From positions 310,001 through 374,000 of the forward strand of contig CAXXLC010000028.1 in the NCBI GenBank assembly GCA_963677345.2: DNA of 64,000 bases. The letters are read 5' to 3'. Both the position numbers and the translations under genes were made by a program. Shown here in pieces: positions 52,845 through 62,269 of this stretch (the stretch's first letter is position 1; each line of letters opens with the position of its first letter). This DNA comes from Saccharicrinis sp963677345 (GTDB taxonomy: Bacteria > Bacteroidota > Bacteroidia > Bacteroidales > Marinilabiliaceae). Under the pieces are notes generated by a model, which was not told the origin of the DNA, ran no database searches, and was given only the letters and a program-made list of their open reading frames with translations.

Positions 52845-55235
52845 TTATTCAATAGAAGTAGTCCAATCTGCAGTCCAGTCAGAACCTGAACCAATAGTTG
52901 TATTTGATTCAAAGAAATCAGCATCAACTGCACTCATATCAACACCACCTGTATAAGTCGTTGACATATCAACTGAAGTATAATCTCCTAAAAAGATATT
53001 AGCTGAATTCTCAAAATAATAATCAGCTAAGTTAGCTGGTTTATCATTTGCAACACCATCCACTTCAGAAGCAGAATACTTAATTGCAGCGTCTGTAACA
53101 TTGTTATTTACATATCCATAATCACAAACTAATGAACCATCAACAACATTCAATAATGTTTGATCATGCTCTACATGAATACTTCTTTTATCGAAACCAG
53201 TTACTATAAAGTTAGTGATATAACCTTTCGTTCCTTCACGTAATTTCATTCCGTAATTACCATCATTACCAGCACCAATTAAAGTAATATTTGTAAGTGT
53301 TGGATTAGCGTAAGGAGTAGCAGTATTATCAGAACCGCTATTATCACCTTCAAAACCACGATCTCCAATTGCACCTTGTACAGCAAGAAGATACTGACCT
53401 TTACCACACCATCCTTGAGTCCAATCAAAGGAATCATCTTGTGCTCCGTAAACCATCGTGTGCTTAATGTTAACAGTACCACCAAAGAACTCAATACCAT
53501 CATCAGCACCTTCATAAATTTGTACATAGTCAACAGTAGTTCCATTACCTACACCGTAGAAAGAAATACCATTTGCTTCATGCTCTTCGTCTAGTAAAGT
53601 ACCTGAATATTCAACAACTACATATTTAAGAATACCTGAATTATCATCAGAAGCATCACCTCCATAAGTAGCTTCACCAATTTCAGAAGACCCAGTACCA
53701 CCTGATTTGTTGATTGGAGCATAACCACAAAGGTGAAGACCACCCCATGCACCAGCTTCGTGAACGTTAGAAGTAAATACAATTGGGCTATCAGCAGTAC
53801 CTTCTGCGTCAATTTGAGCACCTTGCTCAATTAATAAGTAAGTAAGGTCAGAAGCTAAAGCAATTACTTTTGTTCCTGGCTCAACAGTTACTGTAGCTCC
53901 TGCTTTCACATGAACCTCTCCTGTAATATAAGCTGTACCTGATAAAGTTACATCAGAAGTGATATCTCCTTGTAAAGTAACGATGTCTGTACCTGCATAT
54001 GATCCGCTTACCCAGCTTGAAGCCCAATCAGTACCAGCACCAATTTGATCATCAGCAGCAAAGAATGATCCTAATGTAGAAGCATCAACACCACCAGAAT
54101 AAGTTTGTGACTCATCAATAGAAGTTAAATCAGTTAAAGTAATATTAGCTGAATTCTCAAAGTAATAATCTGCTAAATTATCAGGCTTTGCATTTGATAC
54201 ACCATCAACTTCAGAAGCAGAATACTTAATAGCTTGATCTGAAACAACATTGTTTACATAACCATAGTCAACTACTAAAGATCCATCAACAACATTCAAT
54301 AATGTTTGGTCATGCTCCACGTGAATACTTCTTTTATCGAAACCAGTTACAATAAAGTTAACAATATGACCTTTAGTACCTTCACGAAGTTTCATTCCGT
54401 AATTACCTTCGTTACCTAAACCAATTAAAGTAACTTGAGAAAAAGTTGGATTAGCGTAAGGAGTAGCAGTATTATCAGAACCATTGTTGTCTCCTTCAAA
54501 ACCGCGGTCACCAATTTCACCTTGAATAGCAACTAAGTACTGCCCATTACCACACCATCCTTGCGTCCAGTCAAATGAATCATCTTGTGCTCCGTAAACA
54601 TAAACGTGGCTGATATTTACAGTACCACCAAAAAACTCAATACCATCATCTGCACCTTCGTAAATATTAATGTAATCAACAGTAGTTCCACTACCTACAC
54701 CATAAAATGAGATGCCGTTTGCTTCGTGTTCTTCATCAAGAAGCGTTCCTGAATACTTTACAATTACATATTTTAATATACCAGAATCGTCATCAGAAAC
54801 GTTACCTCCATATGTAGACTCTCCAATTTCAGAAGAACCTGTACCACCTGATTTATTGATTGGTGCAAAACCACAAATATGAAGACCACCCCATGCGCCA
54901 GCTTCGTGAACATCAGCAGTGAAAACAATTGGTTCTTCAGCAGTACCTTCTGCTTCAATTCTAGAACCTTGCTCAACTAAAATATAAGAAAGATCTGCGG
55001 ATTCAGCAGTAATAGTACTACCTGCTGTAATTTTTAAAGTAGCACCATTCTTTACGTGAATTTCTCCTGAAATAGTTATGTCACCATCAATAGTATAGTC
55101 TTCAGTAATGTCAGAAGATAATGTATCTCCATCTTTTATTACTTTTTTAAGATTATCATCATCATCGCAAGAAGTAATAAGCATTACAGCAGCCATAGCT
55201 ACCATTAAAGGCTTAAAAAAACTAATTTTTTTCAT
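52845..55235 (-). CDS. Surface lipoprotein with a duplicated 382-residue module
   Basis: The 796-residue protein has a lipobox ending at Cys23 (MLITSC) followed by DDDDN, the acidic signal that sends Bacteroidota lipoproteins to the cell surface. Two long tandem modules follow at a constant offset of 382 residues, for example HEAGAWGGLH at 110 and 492, FDWTQGWCG at 221 and 603, and SIHVEHDQTLLNVVDGSL in both. Each module has G/N/D-rich beta strands that look like a right-handed beta-helix. I know no assigned function. It starts 42 nt after the TonB receptor's stop, so it is probably the receptor's surface partner, analogous in place to SusD. Confidence 0.8.
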   Translation of the reverse strand: MKKISFFKPLMVAMAAVMLITSCDDDDNLKKVIKDGDTLSSDITEDYTIDGDITISGEIHVKNGATLKITAGSTITAESADLSYILVEQGSRIEAEGTAEEPIVFTADVHEAGAWGGLHICGFAPINKSGGTGSSEIGESTYGGNVSDDDSGILKYVIVKYSGTLLDEEHEANGISFYGVGSGTTVDYINIYEGADDGIEFFGGTVNISHVYVYGAQDDSFDWTQGWCGNGQYLVAIQGEIGDRGFEGDNNGSDNTATPYANPTFSQVTLIGLGNEGNYGMKLREGTKGHIVNFIVTGFDKRSIHVEHDQTLLNVVDGSLVVDYGYVNNVVSDQAIKYSASEVDGVSNAKPDNLADYYFENSANITLTDLTSIDESQTYSGGVDASTLGSFFAADDQIGAGTDWASSWVSGSYAGTDIVTLQGDITSDVTLSGTAYITGEVHVKAGATVTVEPGTKVIALASDLTYLLIEQGAQIDAEGTADSPIVFTSNVHEAGAWGGLHLCGYAPINKSGGTGSSEIGEATYGGDASDDNSGILKYVVVEYSGTLLDEEHEANGISFYGVGNGTTVDYVQIYEGADDGIEFFGGTVNIKHTMVYGAQDDSFDWTQGWCGKGQYLLAVQGAIGDRGFEGDNSGSDNTATPYANPTLTNITLIGAGNDGNYGMKLREGTKGYITNFIVTGFDKRSIHVEHDQTLLNVVDGSLVCDYGYVNNNVTDAAIKYSASEVDGVANDKPANLADYYFENSANIFLGDYTSVDMSTTYTGGVDMSAVDADFFESNTTIGSGSDWTADWTTSIE

Positions 55236-55277
55236 TTTCGCAATTTTTAAATTTTAAAATATTAAATTCTTATGTTG

Positions 55278-57242
55278 TCAAAATTTATATGATACACCTA
55301 TACCAACAGTAACTCCTGTTTTGTATTCATCAGTTACTTTATTCTTGGCTACACGATCATTACTGTCATAAATATCTTGCTCAATTGTAAACTTTGAATC
55401 TAACAAATTATTAATGGTCAGATTTATATCTAATTTGTTATTAATTTTATTCTTCACTAAAAAATCAAGTTTGTTTATTGGCAATTGATATGCATTACCA
55501 ATGCCGTCAACACCAACTTTGTACAAACGCTTGCCAAATACGTTATAAACAAATCCAACGTATGTATTAACCTTATCATCTAATCCTAATTTGAAATTAT
55601 ATCCTGCATCAGCATTTATAAGATAAGGTGCAGCTCCTTGCAAACCACGCTCTGAATCATTTTCTCCATTCTCTTCAGGTATATCTATATGCGTATAAAT
55701 ATATGCAGCATTCATACCTACGGTAAAGTCATTAATTTTCTTTTTAACTTCTAATTCTACACCAGCAGCCAAAGCATCCTGATTTAAGTTTCTCATATAA
55801 ACTTCTTTCTCCAACTGCACTCTTTCTATAGGCTCACTAATATTTTTTCCATAAATACTAAGTGCAAGCATATCACCTTGCGTTGGAAACCATTCATACT
55901 TGATGTCGAAGTTTGTACTATATGAATTCTCTAGATATCCCATATCAGCATTGGGTTCCTCTTTTGTATATGGATTACCCATGATTGTAAGTTCTCCTGG
56001 TTCAGGATATAGATAAGCTGGCGTTTTTTCATAAAAACTTGGCCTAACAACAGTACGACTTACCGCCATACGTAAATTTGCTTTATCTGATAAGGAATAT
56101 TTTGCGTTGAAGGCAGGAAAAAGATCTGTATCATCAAAAGTATACTCTTCCTCATCACCATCCAGTTCTGTCATATTGGATGTCAGGTTCATTTCAGACT
56201 TCTCAATTCTTAAACCTACATTAATGGTTAACTTAGTAGTTTTAAATGTAAAATCTACAAAACCGGCAGCGATCGAACTATTACCTGTGTAGCCCATATC
56301 ATCACGTGTCCAATTTCTAATTCGGCTTACATATCCTGCACCCTGATTTAATCCTTGCAACGCATCAGAGTATGAATCATCATCAATATCAAACAAGCCT
56401 ACATCTTCTAAATTGGCTTCCATTACATAATCATATGCATGGGAAAAATATTCTAATTTTTTACTATTATACTGCCCTCCAGCAACTACATTAAATTTCT
56501 CATTAACATCGTATCCTAGACTAAGTTTGGCATTCTGCTCATCAGTGTTTTGTTCAACGATAATTCTACCTGCTCTAAAACCGGTCTCATTCATGAAGGT
56601 ATACTGATCTCCATAAGGCTCAAATCCGATCTCCCTTCTATCAGGAACTGCATATTTTGCATTAATTAAATTACAGTTCCAGTCAACTTTAAGTTTTTCT
56701 GATAACACATGTGAACCTTGCAGTTGATTATTGAATAAACGATAATTTTGATAATTTGAAAGGAAAATAACATAATCTTTATCTTCTCCCCAATCCTCAT
56801 TCAAACCCACTTTTTTATTGAAACCATCAACCCCATTATTTAAATACAATACATCATAACGAAATTCATGCTTATCGTTTAGTGCAAATGTTATATTTGC
56901 CATATTAGAAAAGAGAACCGAATAATTATACTTTTGACTAGTAAAATTAATTTGCGTCCCACCTCCCTGACGCTCAACAACAGGACTTTGAATAACATCA
57001 GGCAAATGTTCAAATTCATTTTTAAATGAAGAACTAAACATAATTCCTAATTTTTTACCTCCTGCAAATTCAAACAATTTACCTCCTGCAATGCTTAAAT
57101 TCATGTTTGGCATTGCTGTTACTTTTTCTTTATCAAAAGCAGTCGTATTGAAATCATTACCAATTTCCATAAATCGATTAACCTCCCTACCTCTATATTC
57201 TTGTGGGGTTAAATTCAATCTATCCTTAACATCAAAGGCCAT
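55278..57242 (-). pseudogene. TonB-dependent receptor, C-terminal part of a frameshifted gene
   Basis: This frame codes for the rest of the plug and the whole barrel of a TonB-dependent receptor, ending with the aromatic strand TVGIGVSYKF. The frame is open back to 57428 and reads FIVPEDYADYTGALINIETKDYPSEP there. That is the classic continuation (D-x-x-G-G-x-I-N-I-x-T-K-D) of the plug domain in the fragment at 57382-58068. The Met at 57242 is therefore internal. Removing one A from an A6 run (57409-57414) joins the fragments into one protein of about 929 residues. Barrel features: NLRMAVSRTVVRPSFYEKTPAYLYPEPGELTIMGNP. It is listed as broken; a sequencing error is possible. Confidence 0.85.
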
Positions 57243-57381
57243 AAAATTATTTCCTTCTGCTTTGATTTTATAAAAATCTTTAAAGGTACTCTGGGTATTA
57301 TATTTACCCCCAAAACCTATTTTTAAAAATGGTTCCGAAGGGTAATCTTTTGTTTCTATATTAATAAGAGCTCCTGTATAA

Positions 57382-58068
57382 TCAGCATAATCCTCTGGAA
57401 CTATAAACTTTTTTAACTTCCAAAACCTTTACAATATCCGTAGCGAACATATCAAGCTTCACTATCTTTTTCACAGGATCCGGAGATGTAAGAGGAAGTC
57501 CATTTAACATTACAGCATTGTACCTGTCTCCTAATCCGCGAACAAATAAATTCTTAGATCCCATCATTGATACTCCAGTAACTTTCTTTAAACCAGAGGC
57601 CACGTTCGTAACACCTTTCCTTGATAATTCTTTGGCACCAATTGCTTCTACTGCCACAGCTGCTTTTTTCTGCTCAATCATCAACATATTCTCTGATTCC
57701 CGATTTGCTTTAGCTACAACAGCAACCTCCTCAATATCCATAGTGGCAGAATTAAGCTGAACATTTAGTGTTGTTTCTTCACCAGCTTTAATAACTATAT
57801 TATTAAAAACCTGTGGGTCGTAAGAAATGTACTGAACTCTGATTGTGTAAGATCCTGCTTCTAAAGGAGGCATAGTATATTCTCCCATAAAATCAGTAAT
57901 AGTTCCTATTGTGGTTCCATCAACCACAACTGCAGCACCAACAAGTTCCTCGCCTGTTTTTTTATCGGTGATTTTTCCTTTTAAATATCCCTGTTGAGCA
58001 ATGGTTGTTCCCAAACCAATAAATAACATCATTGCAACAACAAAAAACTTTTGTCTCATTTGATCCAT
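57382..58068 (-). pseudogene. TonB-dependent receptor, N-terminal part of a frameshifted gene
   Basis: The 228-residue reading has a signal peptide (FFVVAMMLFIGLGTTIAQQ). A carboxypeptidase-regulatory-like domain follows (about 27-115: LKGKITDKKTGEELVGAAVVVDGT, ITDFMGEYTMPPLEAGSYTIRVQYISY). Then comes the TonB plug (LSRKGVTNVASGLKKVTGVSMMGSKNLFVRGLGDRYNAVMLNGLPL). It then leaves the family pattern at EVKK and ends within a few codons. The next 50 residues of the plug are in the frame one base away. In this state no barrel would be made. A -7 element TACTTTTG lies at 58173-58180. There is no SusD gene; the neighbouring lipoprotein takes that position. Confidence 0.85.
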
Positions 58069-58172
58069 TATTATTTTAATTCATTCTTTACAAAGCCTCA
58101 TTAATGTTCCTCCTGTGTGTGTCTTTAGGATCCTAATGAGCTTAATGTGTGCTTTCACTAAATTTTCATGAG

Positions 58173-58350
58173 CAAAAGTATATTGCAAACCTATGCTTTT
58201 CGATAAGTAAATATTAAGGGTATATGAAGTATCAAAGTATCATTAAGTAAACATTAACACACTGAAATAACGTATGTTAAATGAATTATTACAATAAGGA
58301 GAATATGTTAATAACGTGACTGGTTAATACTTAATTAACCTATGATTAAC
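58173..58350 (-). promoter_or_regulatory. Control region of the TonB receptor: -7 element and Pho-box-like repeats
   Basis: The minus strand reads TACTTTTG at 58173-58180. Farther upstream, on the plus strand, TTAAG (58243-58247) and TTAAC (58254-58258) are 11 nt apart, and TTAAT (58324-58328), TTAAC (58335-58339) and TTAAC (58346-58350) are 11 nt apart. TTAA is self-complementary, so the repeat reads in both directions. The rest of the 461-bp gap (58069-58529) has no gene; a small palindrome (ATACAC/GTGTAT) sits near 58470. Regulation by PhoB is inferred. Confidence 0.4.
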
Positions 58351-58529
58351 AAAAATTACAGAGTGCGATAAAAAAGAATTGAAAATCAATTTTGAATAAA
58401 AAATAACATTGCATATTTATAGAATAGTCCAATAATAGATAAATACATGGTATTTACATTATTTCGAATACACGAGTGTATCACCCCAAGGCAGCGAAGA
58501 AATGCCCATGTGATCTTGCCACTATTGCC

Positions 58530-58811
58530 CTATCGGGAGTAATTGTAAAAGTCGCGATGCGATTTCAGCAGGTTTATAGTATATAGAACAAGATTTTTAG
58601 ATTCGGCATAGCATTCGAGCAACAATATACTGGCTCTTTTTCGGCTACCGCCGTCCATAATACGTTTGATTTGCTTTTTGCGCAAATCCTCTATCAAATC
58701 AACGATGTATTTTTGTTTTTCAACCATTTCGGGAACTGAATCAAACTTGCTTTCTTTTTCAATATGAACCAAAAAGTTAAAAAAACCGGTCATTTCTTCA
58801 AGTAATAACAA
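58530..58811 (-). pseudogene. C-terminal PhoU-like piece of the PiT phosphate transporter, out of frame
   Basis: This 93-residue open frame (LLEEMTGFFNFLVHIEKES..., then LRKKQIKRIMDGGSRKRASILLLECYAESKNLVLYTINLLKSH) matches what should follow ...GLSNSQKEML in Bacteroidota PiT proteins, whose C-terminal domain is PhoU-like. It overlaps the end of the transporter reading frame by 22 nt and has no ATG of its own at the start, only TTG. Adding one T to the CTTTG near 58809-58813 joins both frames into a 751-residue protein, the usual length. It is therefore a fragment and not a separate regulator gene. Confidence 0.8.
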
Positions 58812-60784
58812 AGCATCTCTTTCTGAGAATTAGATAATCCCTTATGTTGATTCTCGATATGATGATAAACAGGGGTAGAAATCTGACGCAAAGTATTAGA
58901 CAACTCACCTAAATAATCCAGGGCCTGTACAAAATAATGTCCCGTGTCAAACGACTTTGTATCCAGGTTAGAAAAATTAGTAAAAAGTTCTTCTTTAGTC
59001 TTCCTGGCCACTTTTCCTAAAAACTCTGTCTTTTCACAGGTTTCTTTCAACTGCTTCATATTTTCATCTACAAAACCCTGAATAATAAGCATATAAATTT
59101 TAGATGTTTCCAGTATATGTTTTCTTATTCTTTCACTACCCAATTCTTTTACAGGAATTTCATCATGCATATCCTGTCTTTCTGATTGTACAGTCAGTTC
59201 CTGTTTTTGCTGGTAGATCTTTCTATGATATTTTCGGGTATGATATAAAACAAAAGCCGACAAAACCAACAATATAGCTACACTATAAATCTCGCCCCAC
59301 CAAATTAAAATAGCAAGTACGAAAGCACCCACAAAAGCCATTATTGCAGTTATAAACCAACCACCTAAAATAGAAAACACACCTGATATTCTATACACTG
59401 CATTTTCTCTTCCCCAGGCCTGGTCGGCCAAAGAGGTTCCCATAACAACCATGAAAACAACAAAAGTGGTTGACAGTGGTATGGTAAAATATGTACCTAT
59501 AGCTACTAAAAAACTGGCTACCACAAGATTTACACTTGCCCTTACGGTATCAAAATACATCCCAACCTCATCATTATCCATCCATTCATCCGACCTGTCA
59601 TATCTTTTTGAAATACCTGCAACAAGTTTAGCAGGTAAAATTTTTAATAATCGTGTATGGAAATTTAAAAAACGAAAAACCACATATCTCGACAACTGAG
59701 ATGGTTCAAAGGATTCATAACCCGAATCTTGCCTTCCCAAATGCATTTCAGTTTCGGTAACGGATCGTAATTTACGGGAAGTAAACAAGGTAATAATCAT
59801 AATTATGGCAGACGCAAGGTAAACCAGGTTATAAAATCCTGAATCCTGAAGAACTCCTTTATCCCAAATATTCATTAAGAATGTATCTGAAGCTCCTCTT
59901 CCATGATGCATATACGAGCGTATACCCTCAATACCGGAAAGCGGAATTCCAATAAAATTTACTAAATCATTAGATGCAAAAGAAAGGGCAATGGTAAAAG
60001 TTCCGGCAAAAACAACTACACGAGGTATATCTATTTTCAGAAAATAAGATAAAACCAAAAACAACACCAACGCAAGGCTAAAAATACCAGCCAATACCAT
60101 TAACAAATGAGTATGTATAAAATCGGCAAAAGGTCCGGACAAAATATTAGTAAAAGCAATATCTTTTTTCAATATCAAAAAACATATCGCTGAAATGGCA
60201 AAGGCTCCTGCTATTGAAAAGAGCAATTTAAAGCGATTTTTATATCTAAATGTAAAAACTAATCTTGAAAAAAACTGAATAACTGCACCAGCAATAAAAG
60301 CAATTACAATACTTAATACAATACCTGAAAGAATGGTTACAGCACTCTGTGTGTTTATAAGATCACTGATTTTGAGCGAATCCGGATTTTCACCTCCGAT
60401 AATAATCAGACCCAAAGCCAACGCCGCACCCAGTAATTCAAATACAATTGCTACCGTAGTTGATGTAGGAAATCCAAAAGTATTAAACAGATCTATTAAT
60501 ATTATGTCGGTAAACATAACTGCCAGAAAAATAATCAGCAGTTGATCCAGATAAAAAAACTGCGGGTTAAATATTCCTTTACGAGCCACTTCCATCATAC
60601 CGCCACTAAACATACTGCCTATGATAATACCTGCTCCGGCAATCATATATATATACTTACGCTTAGTTACTTTTGACCCTATAGCCGATATTAAAAAATT
60701 AACCGCATCATTAGTTACGCCCGTAACTAAATCAACAATACCCAACACTATTAAAATAAATATAATTAAATATAAATAGTCCAT
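58790..60784 (-). CDS. PiT family inorganic phosphate transporter, truncated by frameshift
   Basis: The 664-residue reading contains the entire transport part. The N-terminal PiT repeat has DLVTGVTNDAVNFLISAIGSKV (the G-x-N-D-A-x-N signature) and GFPTSTTVAIVFELLGAA. The second repeat has TIALSFASNDLVNFIGIPLSG and IPLSTTFVVFMVVMGTSLADQAWGRE. About 12 membrane segments precede a PhoU-like helical tail that stops early at YYLKK because of a frameshift. The transporter might still work, but the last 90 or so residues of the regulatory domain are lost. It imports phosphate with H+ or Na+ at the inner membrane. It is divergent from the phoR-like gene across 288 nt. Confidence 0.88.
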   Translation of the reverse strand: MDYLYLIIFILIVLGIVDLVTGVTNDAVNFLISAIGSKVTKRKYIYMIAGAGIIIGSMFSGGMMEVARKGIFNPQFFYLDQLLIIFLAVMFTDIILIDLFNTFGFPTSTTVAIVFELLGAALALGLIIIGGENPDSLKISDLINTQSAVTILSGIVLSIVIAFIAGAVIQFFSRLVFTFRYKNRFKLLFSIAGAFAISAICFLILKKDIAFTNILSGPFADFIHTHLLMVLAGIFSLALVLFLVLSYFLKIDIPRVVVFAGTFTIALSFASNDLVNFIGIPLSGIEGIRSYMHHGRGASDTFLMNIWDKGVLQDSGFYNLVYLASAIIMIITLFTSRKLRSVTETEMHLGRQDSGYESFEPSQLSRYVVFRFLNFHTRLLKILPAKLVAGISKRYDRSDEWMDNDEVGMYFDTVRASVNLVVASFLVAIGTYFTIPLSTTFVVFMVVMGTSLADQAWGRENAVYRISGVFSILGGWFITAIMAFVGAFVLAILIWWGEIYSVAILLVLSAFVLYHTRKYHRKIYQQKQELTVQSERQDMHDEIPVKELGSERIRKHILETSKIYMLIIQGFVDENMKQLKETCEKTEFLGKVARKTKEELFTNFSNLDTKSFDTGHYFVQALDYLGELSNTLRQISTPVYHHIENQHKGLSNSQKEMLCYYLKK

Positions 60785-61072
60785 TCAAAAAACAATTTAA
60801 CATACAATGCGCACCTTTTCCCTTCAATCTGGTATATGCTTACATTATGTTATTGTAAAGTTTTCACTATTTTGGTAAGCATACATACAAACTACCATTC
60901 AAATACTATAAATTTGAAGCCGGCATTACTTATAAAAAAAAGACGATCCGGTGTGTACCATGAATAATAACGACCGAAATATAGTATATTGCTCTACCTG
61001 GAGCAAATGTTTAATGCTATTATAATATTAAATTATCATCATCACACATAACAAAATAACAATCAATATTAT

Positions 61073-62110
61073 ATGAAGAACATAACTTCGAAAAAGATAA
61101 TTATTATATCTACAAGCATATATTTCTTTTTAACTATTTCTTTTTTTCTGATTAATTATTTTTCATCGGATATTATCACCTCGCTTTTAATCAGTATCCC
61201 TGTAACTATAACTATATATGGTATATATTCCGGAATTTTTATAAACAGTTTTATCAAATCAAAGGTAAAACCCATCTATAAAACCATTCATCATTTTAAA
61301 CCCTCAACAAATGGAGTTACATCCTCCAAAGAAAAAGATCCTTTTATTGAAGTTAATAAAGAAGTGGCAGATTGGATGAAAGGAAAAACGAAAGAGATTC
61401 AGCAATTGAGGCAGATGGAAAAATACAGGAAAGAGTTTTTAGGTAATGTATCTCACGAACTTAAAACACCGGTATTTAATATACAGGGATACATATTAAC
61501 ACTACTTGATGGTGGAATTGATGATCCGGATATTAATATGCTATACTTAAACAGAACAGAAAAGAGTATCGACAGGATGATCTCTATCATAGAAGACCTT
61601 GAGGCCATCTCTAAATTAGAATCCGGAGAACTGGAAATAAATCAGGAAGAATTTAACTTGTACCAGCTCATCGACGACATTCTGGATTTACAGGAAATAA
61701 GAGCTAACGAAAAAAACATCGAATTAAAGCTAAATAAAGAAGGAAATAAAAGCTTGATGGTTAAAGGTGACAAGCAGAAGCTATTCCAGGTTTTTAGTAA
61801 TCTTGTGGTAAACTCTATTAACTATGGAAAAAAAGGGGGTAAAACCCTGATAAGTACTTACGATATGGATAAACGTTTTTTGATTGAGGTAAAAGATAAT
61901 GGTATTGGTATTAGCGAGGGAGATTTACCCAGAATATTTGAAAGATTTTACCGTGCTGATAAAAGCCGCTCCCGTGAACAAGGAGGTACCGGACTAGGGT
62001 TAGCCATCGTAAAACACATTATTGAGGCGCATAAACAAACCATTAATGTAACCAGTACTTACGGTAAAGGAACCAGTTTTACAGTCACCCTTGATAAGGC
62101 ACGAACTTAA
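61073..62110 (+). CDS. phoR: PhoR-like sensor histidine kinase
   Basis: The 345-residue protein has two membrane segments (about 10-30 and 36-58) with almost no periplasmic loop. A short linker is followed by a HisKA domain with His128 in FLGNVSHELKTPVFNIQGYI. The ATPase domain has the N-box LVVNSINYGKKGG, G1 VKDNGIGIS and G2 GGTGLGLAIVKHI. The short sensor without a PAS domain fits PhoR-type kinases that respond through a transporter or PhoU partner. The response regulator follows 159 nt later, and the PiT gene is on the other side. The phosphate role is inferred from this setting and the PhoB-like partner. Confidence 0.85.
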   Translation: MKNITSKKIIIISTSIYFFLTISFFLINYFSSDIITSLLISIPVTITIYGIYSGIFINSFIKSKVKPIYKTIHHFKPSTNGVTSSKEKDPFIEVNKEVADWMKGKTKEIQQLRQMEKYRKEFLGNVSHELKTPVFNIQGYILTLLDGGIDDPDINMLYLNRTEKSIDRMISIIEDLEAISKLESGELEINQEEFNLYQLIDDILDLQEIRANEKNIELKLNKEGNKSLMVKGDKQKLFQVFSNLVVNSINYGKKGGKTLISTYDMDKRFLIEVKDNGIGISEGDLPRIFERFYRADKSRSREQGGTGLGLAIVKHIIEAHKQTINVTSTYGKGTSFTVTLDKART

Positions 62111-62122
62111 AAATCGTAAAAA

Positions 62123-62149
62123 TTAACAAAATATTTACATAATATTAAT
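62123..62149 (+). promoter_or_regulatory. Pho-box-like triplet before phoB
   Basis: TTAAC (62123-62127), TTTAC (62134-62138) and TTAAT (62145-62149) are exactly 11 nt apart, about 120 nt before the phoB ATG and on the coding strand. The geometry is that of PhoP/SphR boxes and suggests autoregulation. The 159-nt phoR-phoB gap leaves room for a separate phoB promoter. Confidence 0.5.
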
Positions 62150-62269
62150 AGTGTATATACATATAAAATAATCATTTATGTACCTTCACCTCAGAAAATT
62201 ATCTTCATAATCCGTTAATACACAGGAAAAAAATAAATTATGAAGCAAACAGTTCAAACGCTTTAAAAG

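Noticed and set aside
58530..58811. Separate PhoU/DUF47 regulator gene
   Set aside because: It lacks an ATG start, overlaps the transporter frame, and continues the transporter's C-terminal domain when one base is added.
60785..61072. Pho box between the PiT gene and phoR
   Set aside because: A TTAC-like word and related pieces near 60836-60870 repeat only loosely and without two good 11-nt matches, so I did not call a site.
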